From Heliocybe sulcata (Eukaryota; Basidiomycota; Agaricomycetes; Gloeophyllales; Gloeophyllaceae): 64,000 nucleotides of DNA. Positions 57,013 to 64,000 of the stretch are shown piece after piece. Position numbers and translations under genes: made by a program. The notes beneath the pieces are model-generated. The model saw only the letters and a program-made list of their open reading frames with translations, was not told the origin of the DNA and ran no database searches. The stretch covers positions 717,008-781,007 of the forward strand of contig ML213517.1 of assembly GCA_004369045.1 (NCBI GenBank), written 5' to 3'. Every line of letters begins with the position of its first letter. Positions within the stretch are counted from its first letter, which is position 1.

Positions 57013-58091
57013 ATGTTTTCAGTCCTCCGTCAACCTGCTCGTACGCTGTACAGACCAGCTAGGGCCTACGTCACCCAGAAAAATGAGTCAGCCGAAGTAG
57101 GGACCTCAACGACTGAAGTAGCGGCGGAGGAGAGTGAGGAGAAGAAAGAGTTGCCAATGCTGCAGCGACCCTTGGGTGTAAAGGAGCCACCCAGTTCGCT
57201 CAGAAAGTCGTGGGGTGAGAGTCAGTACGAGACCATCATCGATAAGGGGAAACTCATAGATCAGCGGAAACACTTGTACGCCGTCTGAAACAGCTGAACC
57301 TATGTCTTTGAGAGCTAACGTGTGTCAGGGTCAAGCAAATCGGCAAGGGCTACTATGAGGACCTGATCAATACACGGCATTGGGGCGGCAAGACGTGGAT
57401 TGCACCAAAGACTGTCATTCGCGAAGACGTGAGTCCGATATAGTCTTACAGATGCTACGGAGAACTCATGACGGCCGGACCAGAAAGCGCTTTACTTTCC
57501 TGACATCGTTGGCAAGTCGCTAGACAAGGGAGCAGAAGTCCACACCACGGATCTCTTGAGAGGTAAGATATCCACTGTAGGGATTCTGGGGACGCAAATA
57601 TCTGATGTACGTCAACTCACTGCTTCTCTCGTTAAATGGACACTGAGATGCGTTTATTACAGGAACACATACGCTACTTTGTCTTGCCCACAAACGAAGC
57701 CTTGTTCCAGAATCCCGAATACCCCGAATACCAACATGTCTTGATCAACCTCCAAGAAAACTATCTCAGATCCATGCTCGTCAACCTCTTCACCTCTCGC
57801 CTACGGAAGAGCACCCCACCGGAGCTGCACCCGACGTACCTGTTGTCGAGTCAGGACATGGAGTATCAGCGTGAGGCGATAGGGCTCGATAATAAGCACA
57901 TTGGTTACGTGTATCTGGTGGATGAAAACTTAAAGATACGTTGGGCTGGGGGCGGGGATGCGAAAGTGGAGGAGAGCGAGGCGCTTTTGAGGTGTACGAA
58001 GGTGTTGCTAGAGAGACTACAGCAGAAGAAGGCGGGGAGTAAAAAGAGCGGCAAGCCGGCGAAGGAAAAGCCGACACCGCCAGGATCATGA
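57013..58091 (+). CDS. ATP10: ATP10, mitochondrial ATP synthase assembly factor
   Basis: ATG 57013 begins MFSVLRQPARTLYRPARAYVTQK, a typical Arg-rich presequence with an RAY-type cleavage context. After an acidic spacer come PLGVKEPP, KQIGKGYYEDLINTRHWGGKTWIAPKT and KALYFPDIVGKSL; the middle exon carries VHTTDLLRGKISTVGILG, and the last exon HIRYFVLPTNEALFQNPEY with GLDNKHIGYVYLVDENLKIRWAGGGDA, all characteristic of Atp10. Atp10 helps Atp6 enter the F0 sector in the inner membrane. The first junction uses GTACGC as donor, joining KHL to VKQIG. A Lys-rich tail ends at TGA 58089-58091. Confidence 0.93.
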
Positions 58092-58232
58092 TCTGGTGAG
58101 TGTCCCGTGGAAGAAACTCATCGCGCTCACTGAATTAGGAGCCAGGACCGGACATTATACATATGTTTGCCCACTATTTATTACTGATAATACATTCCCT
58201 TTCCACTGTGTCTTGGCGATCAGCGTCCATAC
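58092..58232. other. Short spacer between convergent genes
   Basis: About 140 bp between ATP10 and the HAD hydrolase, 3' to 3'. Nothing seen. Confidence 0.5.
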
Positions 58233-59120
58233 TCATGTCTTCGTCTTCTCTTTCGCGACAGCGTCCGCCATCTCTCCCAACGTGCCAAAGTCGAAGGCAT
58301 GGTGCACTCTCGCATCCTGCCCCATGACAGCCCCTGTTCTCCTGATCCAGCAGCTAGTGATTCCCAACGCATTCGCCGGTGCGTGGTCGTGGAAGAGGCT
58401 GTTCGCCACTACGAGGACCTCTCCCTTTTCGACCCCGAACTTCTCCTTGACCTCCCTCAAAGCATACTCGAAATTCGCCGGCGATGGCTTGTACGACCCG
58501 ATGTCTTGCGCGGTCATCACAAGATCGAACTTGAAATTCCCGGGACCTTCGAGTGCGGCTCTCGTATGGGCGAAGGACGACCGGTCGACGTTGGACAGCA
58601 CCGTCAGCTTGTACGTCTCGGACAGCTTTGCCAGCGCCTGGACGGTGTCGGGGAATATCGGCCAGTCCTTGATAGACTGTCCGAACGCGATGTGCTCCGC
58701 TTCAGCATCGCTGGTGGCGCTCTGACCCGCCCCAGACGAAGAGGTCGACGGGTCCGCGCCGGCAGCGCTCGTGCTCCCGCCCTCGGATGCGATAGCTGGG
58801 GCGACGTGTCCTCCGCCACCGCGTAATCTGCTCTCGAACTCGGCGTGCGCTTTCGCAAGCAGGTCGGCGTAGAGCATGTCGGGGTACTGGACTTGCAGGT
58901 CGGTTTCGACGGCCCCGAAGGCGGTGAGGGCTTCTTTCTTTGACCAAGGCTTCTTCGCGCGGTCGAGGATTGGCTTCAGTCTTTCGTAGATACCGGTTTC
59001 CCAGTCCTATGGGATGTTACGACGATGCGGTGTGCGTGAGTCTCGCTCCCCACGTACTGCTAACGTTCCGTAAACATCAAAGATCAGGACCTTGAACTGA
59101 GTCAATCTTGGTTCTGTCAT
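58233..59120 (-). CDS. HAD-superfamily hydrolase, haloacid-dehalogenase-like
   Basis: ATG 59120 (MTEPRLTQFKVLIFDVYGTLA) and a 50-60 bp intron lead into DWETGIYERL. Motif I is FDVYGTLADW, the D-x-Y-G-T form of type II haloacid dehalogenases; motif II is the serine/threonine in LTVLSNVD; motif III is the lysine in SYKPSPANFEYAL; motif IV GEVLVVANSLFHDHAPANALG has the acidic residues later than usual. The cap region contains a low-complexity Gly/Ser insert (about residues 105-140). About 275 residues in total. The family hydrolyses small phosphorylated or halogenated carboxylic acids; substrate unknown. Confidence 0.85.
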
Positions 59121-59959
59121 AGCTGTGAAATGTCGAGCTTCAACTAGAATCTAGGTTCCGGTCTTGAGGATACTGACGGTGAATTCGTTGAGTGAATATT
59201 GCAAGTCACCAAACGGCACCGAAATGCTCCTTATGATGTCACTACGGAGGTATGTCCGTGGTGTTGAGGGTCCCGTTTAACGGGTCCAAACTGAGATCTG
59301 AGACCTTATTCCGCTTTACGCCTGGCCTGCCTCATCAGGCAGGAGACGCGAGTCGGTATTTCCCGGATGCTTCTCGATGCGTGCCTTGTTTGCTTCAGCC
59401 ACATCTCGCGCACTCCGTCACAAGCCTGTGCTACGGTCTTCACCCCGCTCCTGTCGCCCGCTCCTCTCGTCGTTCACCGTTATCGAATCCGCCATCTGCT
59501 TCCGCTGGCTGCTTTCCGATTCCCTCCGGGCCTTTCTTTCTTGTTCTTCGTCGCAGTTCCTCTCAGTCAATAAAGCCGAGCGTGTCAGCAGTATGCTGAT
59601 CAGTAGTCAGTTTTTTTTGTAGAACAGTAGAGTAGAACAAATACAATAGGGAAAGTACTATCCTTGCAAGTCCACGCGGGGAGCTGAAGTAAATGAGCAG
59701 ACAGCCACGTTAACACAGCCAGCCTCGTATAGAGGTTGTTTGTGACGATATGCACCTAGAGAGAGGCATTAATGTGGCTGTAGCATTACTAGCAAGCTCG
59801 TAGGTACAATATGTGGTCGACTATAAATTGAGTATAGTACGAAGTAGCTAAGATGAGTATCAACGGAATTATGCAGTCAGAGTACTGTATGGCACTCGTC
59901 AGAGGCAAGCGTCCTCATCCTGTTGCAGCATCGGATGCAGCATCGGATTCAGCTTCATG
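59121..59959. other. Intergenic, about 0.84 kb
   Basis: Between the HAD gene start and the recombinase gene end. A run of eight T at about 59610 and a twice-repeated GCAGCATCGGAT near 59925-59955 are the only marks; the latter sits just beyond the recombinase stop codon. Confidence 0.5.
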
Positions 59960-62378
59960 TCAACCACGTTCTTCCGGCGTACCATACTTGCTTCTCCTCA
60001 CTGCGGCTTCTTGCCGCGCTTGACGGGCTTTCGTGATTGCGGAGATCAGATGCTTAATACCTGCTGTGGCAACCGGATACGCTTCGAGAAACACTCGGTC
60101 GTCGCGAGAAAACCTGAAGATAGATATGTAAGTCATCCTGTGAGATTCCATCGGCCGAAAGAAAGTACTGACCGATTATACTCATTAGCGATCAACTGTC
60201 GCTGACCGCGCTTTGCACCTGTAATGAGCCTCATACTGCCCGAGTACCAGTCCTTCGGCCAATCCTTAAGAGCTGGACAGCCCGTTACAGGATTCGGCTC
60301 TTCCCATTGCCTTATAGCTTCCCTCCATGCTGTTTTATTCTTGGGTAGATCTGGTATCGAAGCCTCCGGGATAGGTGGGATGTCGCGTGTTCCTTTCCCG
60401 GAGGCGCCCTTCTTCCTGGCCGAACCCTTGGAGTGAGGAGGCTCTATGATCATAGACGGTGCGTATACCTCCGCCGAGCGTATGCCTGACGGCATAGATG
60501 ACATTAATGGATTCTGCAGGACCTCTTCTGCAGTTGGCCTGACTTCCGGGACATAGTGGAGGGCCTGATGGCCATGCAGCATGGGAATGCTTGCAGTGCC
60601 ATGCAGCAACGCAAAGAACTTTGAGATGAACTCGTCAAAACGCCGATCGATCGCATCTTTGAACTCGCGATACTCCTGTGCTGTGATCGGAGCCGCCCGA
60701 GAGTCGTCGCCATTGAAGATAAGGTCATTCTGAGTTGGGATGGGGCAAAGTGCGTTACTGTGATCATTCTCCGTGTAGGTCAGGTCGTCAACTAGGTATC
60801 GGATCAATGTATCCGCCTTGTAGGATTGCAAATGTCCATGTGAGCATCTCTCGGTATATGATAAGAGTAATACGCACCTGTTCACCATCTGCCCAGCCTC
60901 CCCACCAACGTATTCTCGTAAGTGACCACCGCTGCGCAAATGGTGCGAACATGAATCGGTATTGCGCTCCTCCCCTTCGGAAGCTATGCGTGGAGAACGT
61001 CCTCGTAAGCCCGGCATCTCGTGCGAAACTGTCAATGAGCTTTTGGACAACATCGTGATTTAGCGGCTGTGATGGGTGGATCATGCCTGTGGTGCTAATA
61101 TGGGGAAATACAAACTCGTCAGGCAGCAAGGGTCGGCGAAGAACTTGGGCGCGGAAGTTCAGCCAGCGAGAAAGGTGCGTTTTCATGCAAATCTCGGGAG
61201 TCTTGCTCTGCTCATATATTCTATAGGTATGCCCTGATATCAATCGTGCTGATTAGACAATATTCCTGGCATAGTATATTGATTTACAGACCTCGGGTAT
61301 GCGCTATGTTACCATCCCGAGATTGCCACCCTTTTCGGTGCTCCAGCATTACTTCATGATGTGGGATGTAGTAGGGAGATTCTCCGGGACAGTCGAGCTG
61401 GATATGTTTGCCTTGCAAGGCGCAAAGTTCACCATTCCTGTCAACGTGCGTGCATCAGTAATACGTCATGATTTTATCGACTAATTTAATACCTTGTCCA
61501 TAGCACATAACCCGAAGGAATAAAGGCGCGCATCTCCATATGAACCAGATATGTAAAGAGCTCCGTGGGATCAGTGATCGTTGCATACTCGACAGTTGAG
61601 GGACACTTCAACTCCGACCAGGTCATGATCGCTCGGACCTCCTCAATCGTTATGGCTTCCGCGTGGTGCGTGCGTTTTCCACTGAGGGACCTGCATCGAT
61701 TTCTGATACTCTGATAAAGATCCTTCACAGCTGCTGACTCGGCAGGATTTCCCCGGACTCGGTTGGTCTCAGGGCAATAGCTATACAGACCTCGATATGT
61801 CTCGTTGTCCCTGGCATCGAAGGTGCCTGTCAATTAATATCCATCGTGTGAGTCACGATCACGTACATCAACTCCCACATCTTCTTGAAAGCTGCAAATA
61901 TTCCCTCTGCTGTCGACTCGCCCAGACTCTGGTTTATGCACTTCTCTGACAGGAACATCTCCAGGGCCAAAGCCGAATATCGATTGGGAGGCTTCTCAAA
62001 TGCCTGCGCAAGTATATCGATGTCAATCACCTCCTCTCCCGCATCGTTCGCTGCTTCCTTCTCCAGCAGCTCATCCGGGTTCGGCATCTGCATGGTCTGC
62101 TCTGCACGCCGTGTTCGGACAAGGTCCTCCAGGAAGGCTTTTCCTCGGCGAATATGGCCATCGTATGCTGCTGTCGTCTTCCCAGCCTGGAGATGCTGCG
62201 CAACATTTGACTTGATTTGATTATTCAGGTCAGTGATTGTTGGCGTCGCTTTGGATTTTGACTTCCGGGTCGATTTTGAAGTGGACGGCTGCTCCTTCTT
62301 CCGTTTGCTCGAGCTTGACTTTGTTTCCCCGTCCTGTCCAGACAATGCAGCAGCATCCCCTGACCTTTTGCGCCCCAT
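59960..62378 (-). mobile_element. Crypton-type element: tyrosine recombinase coding unit
   Basis: The recombinase gene described separately has the domain order of fungal Crypton elements (tyrosine recombinase core plus GCR1_C-like DNA-binding tail). Cryptons have no terminal inverted repeats and leave no obvious boundary marks, so the edges of the element cannot be set from a single copy; the gene limits are given instead. The adjacent XPG-nuclease gene may be cargo, part of the element, or unrelated. Confidence 0.65.
59960..62378 (-). CDS. Tyrosine recombinase with GCR1_C-like tail (Crypton)
   Basis: Six exons (62378-61867, 61810-61493, 61437-61292, 61233-60878, 60816-60173, 60113-59960) keep frame throughout and give 709 residues. 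A basic N-terminus (SSSSKRKKEQPSTSKSTRKSK) precedes a helical SAM-like region (ITDLNNQIKSNVAQHL, about 50-180). Catalytic box I is WTRNGELCALQ with Arg277; box II is THSFRRGG with His408 and Arg411; WWGGWADGE (435-443) supplies the H/W position; the nucleophile is Tyr451 in TLIRYLVDDL. Residues about 590-672 (IPDLPKNKTAWREAIRQWEEP, PALKDWPKDW) resemble the GCR1_C DNA-binding domain of Cryptons. All active-site residues are present and no stop or frameshift interrupts the gene, so it may be functional. Confidence 0.85.
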
Positions 62379-62631
62379 GGTACTGATCTCGAGAGACTGA
62401 ACTCAGAGCCAAGGGAGAGGCTCCTGGACACAGCAGCGGGGTATGTCGTACTCCATGTCGTACTCCACCTCTCACTGAATATATTAATGATCGGGCTGTT
62501 TCAGACCATCTCCGTCGGCTATGGTCACCACTAGGGGCACCCGCTCAGTCCCGGGAAATAGACAAATTCCATGTAATTACGCTCCAAATAACAATCCGCA
62601 TAGTGCAGCACGAAGTACACATCATACTGAA
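62379..62631. other. Spacer between recombinase and nuclease genes
   Basis: About 250 bp; both genes run leftward. It contains a near-duplicate GTATGTCGTACTCCA / CATGTCGTACTCCA (about 62441-62467). Confidence 0.5.
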
Positions 62632-64000
62632 TTAGTGACATAAGCCTCTTCCCGAACAAAAATCGTGTGTAAGAGCAGGGAAGGCTTCCTCAAGCACAAG
62701 GGCAGGTACCCAGCATTTCGTGCGAGTAGCGGAGAGCTGTGCCTGTCCCTCATCCACTCGCAAACCCAGCACACTTGATCTAACTATAGCTTCCAGGTCC
62801 GATGTCTCGTAGTCAACTTGATAGGCAGAGAGACCAAGGGCGACCGTGAAAGTAGATGTCAAAGTGTAGTGCTTGATCGTAAAGTTGCCATGTAGTGTGT
62901 ATCCCTGTGTTTGACTCGGTCATATAGAAAGCATTGAGAGGCAGCGGTACTACTCACAGTATGATTGCTGACAGGTCGGCCGGCTCTGCGTGCTTCATTG
63001 CGCAAGACTTCCTCGGACAAATTACGAGCAAAGACAGCCGGCCACACCTTGTCTCGGAATTGCTGAATAATGCCAGTTGGACTCCCCCATGTGAACCAGC
63101 GCTCGCAGAGCCGAGTGAGCGCCGCAATATCGATGGGCTGGGGAGCAGATGAGGGCAAGACGGTAGAGAGACTGGATGAGCGGAAAGATGTGAGCGGAAG
63201 AGCATATGCGCAGATGACATCAGGATTGGGGAAGGTATCTTTGATGTTGCTAGCGATAGATGTGTACGTTTGGCCCAGCTTGCCGAGAGGATCGCTGAGC
63301 AGAGTGAACCGAAGCATGTCGCGCCATCCCGGCAGGTACGCGATGAGGCCTTCGCGAGAGAGTGTTGTTGCTGCAGTATACAGTATGTCACCAAGACCGT
63401 ACTGCGCAAGCTTCTGTGCGATGCGCGGACCACACTTTGCAAGCCCAGTCTGACATACCAGCTCATGAATCAGTAAATAACCAGAAAACTGGGTATCGTA
63501 TATACTCACCTTATCGTAGTCTCCGCCAGCCAATACTGCGACCAGCAGCAAGCCGCCCTGCGATAACGGGTATAGCGGTGAATGTTGAATGGCTTCAGAT
63601 GTGTATGCCAAGAAGCCGTCGTGTGGGGTGTGCGAGTGCGGATTGCTTCAAATGATGTCAAAGTGTAACACAGGGAATGCCTTGCAATGGCAACATACCT
63701 GCGGAGCACCTGAAGGGCACCAAAAACCAAAGCATCGCCATCCTTGGTGAGTATAGCGTCGATGTAGCCGCGGCGGTTAAGCTCTGCCAGTTCAGCCTCA
63801 GCTTCACCCGGAGCCTCAAGATAGAGCACATCAAATATACGAAAAGATCCGATAATGGTCACATACCGTGTGATGATGAAACCCAAATGCTGTTACAAGC
63901 TCTTCCACACCTTTAGTCAGCCAATGTGGTGTTGCGACCACCTTCTTACCCCGCTTGAACCTCAGTCGTCCGGGACCGTCAAATACAATCCATAATGTCA
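62632..64000 (-). CDS. XPG/Rad2-family nuclease, Gen1/Yen1-like (5' end outside window)
   Basis: The gene enters from beyond base 64000. Reading leftward: IVFDGPGRLRFKRGKK and HWLTKGVEELVTAFGF (end of the N-domain), then the I-domain core EAPGEAEAELAELNRRGYIDAILTKDGDALVFGA, where E-A-E and D-G-D are the metal-binding acids of Rad2 nucleases. After a short intron, VLAGGDYDK and GLAKCGPRIAQKLAQYGLG form the helix-two-turn-helix. The C-terminal half (LPGWRDMLRFTLL, ALTRLCERWFTWG) resembles the Gen1/Yen1 group. An intron near 62890-62960 joins NHT to GYTLHGNFTIKHYTLT, and the tail ends at 62632. Such nucleases cut flaps or Holliday junctions. The adjacency to a recombinase is suggestive, but many fungal genomes hold solitary copies. 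Confidence 0.85.

Noticed and set aside
1-64000. CRISPR arrays, bacterial operons or prophage
   Set aside because: No regularly spaced direct repeats, no Shine-Dalgarno-led gene strings; genes are spliced and eukaryotic.

Overview
This window reads as nuclear DNA of a filamentous basidiomycete, most likely an agaricomycete of the polypore type. Nearly all genes are broken by many 45-80 bp GT-AG introns, the gene content is eukaryotic core (Sec62, Pwp2, Atp10, mitoribosomal uS5m and an mL45-like protein, histone H2A with an SQE tail, an ELYS-like nucleoporin), and lineage-typical families are present (Ran1-like kinase, GT61 glycosyltransferase, single-domain APH kinases, a Crypton-type recombinase). 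No operons, CRISPR arrays, rRNA or tRNA genes were recognised. The order assignment is inference. Exon coordinates were worked out by hand from splice consensus and frame and should be treated as models.

Left end (0-10 kb): a roughly 1.44 kb element with about 150 bp imperfect terminal inverted repeats encloses a SWIM zinc-finger gene. It is followed by a KEN-box nuclear protein, a Ran1/Pat1-type kinase, mitoribosomal uS5m and a PITH-domain protein. Centre-left (10-23 kb): a 12-exon MFS transporter converges on an ELYS-like nucleoporin gene. Then come serine racemase, an aminoglycoside-phosphotransferase-like kinase, an eroded NCS1-permease remnant, and two tandem three-exon paralogues for small single-membrane-span proteins.

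Centre (23-46 kb): a membrane-anchored class C beta-lactamase-like hydrolase with an apparent one-base frameshift, PWP2, a second APH-like gene whose two catalytic aspartates are both asparagine, a CCDC137-like nucleolar protein, a poorly resolved gene beside it, a DHA2-type drug transporter, a hypothetical gene, SEC62, an Mgr3-like TPR protein and a GT61 glycosyltransferase.

Right part (46-64 kb): a CHCHD2/Mix17-like twin CX9C protein, an inverted stray copy of part of an unknown gene lying about 4 kb further on, a coiled-coil hypothetical gene, an mL45/Tim44-fold gene, that unknown gene itself, a gene-poor stretch, histone H2A (start codon alone in exon 1, then a 10-nt exon), ATP10, a HAD hydrolase, and at the right edge a full six-exon tyrosine recombinase with a GCR1_C-like tail (Crypton) next to an XPG/Rad2-type nuclease gene that runs off the window on the same strand.

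The most interesting material lies at the two ends: the SWIM/TIR element on the left, and the intact Crypton recombinase with its XPG-nuclease neighbour on the right. The catalytically altered APH paralogue and the micro-exon H2A are notable single-gene observations.
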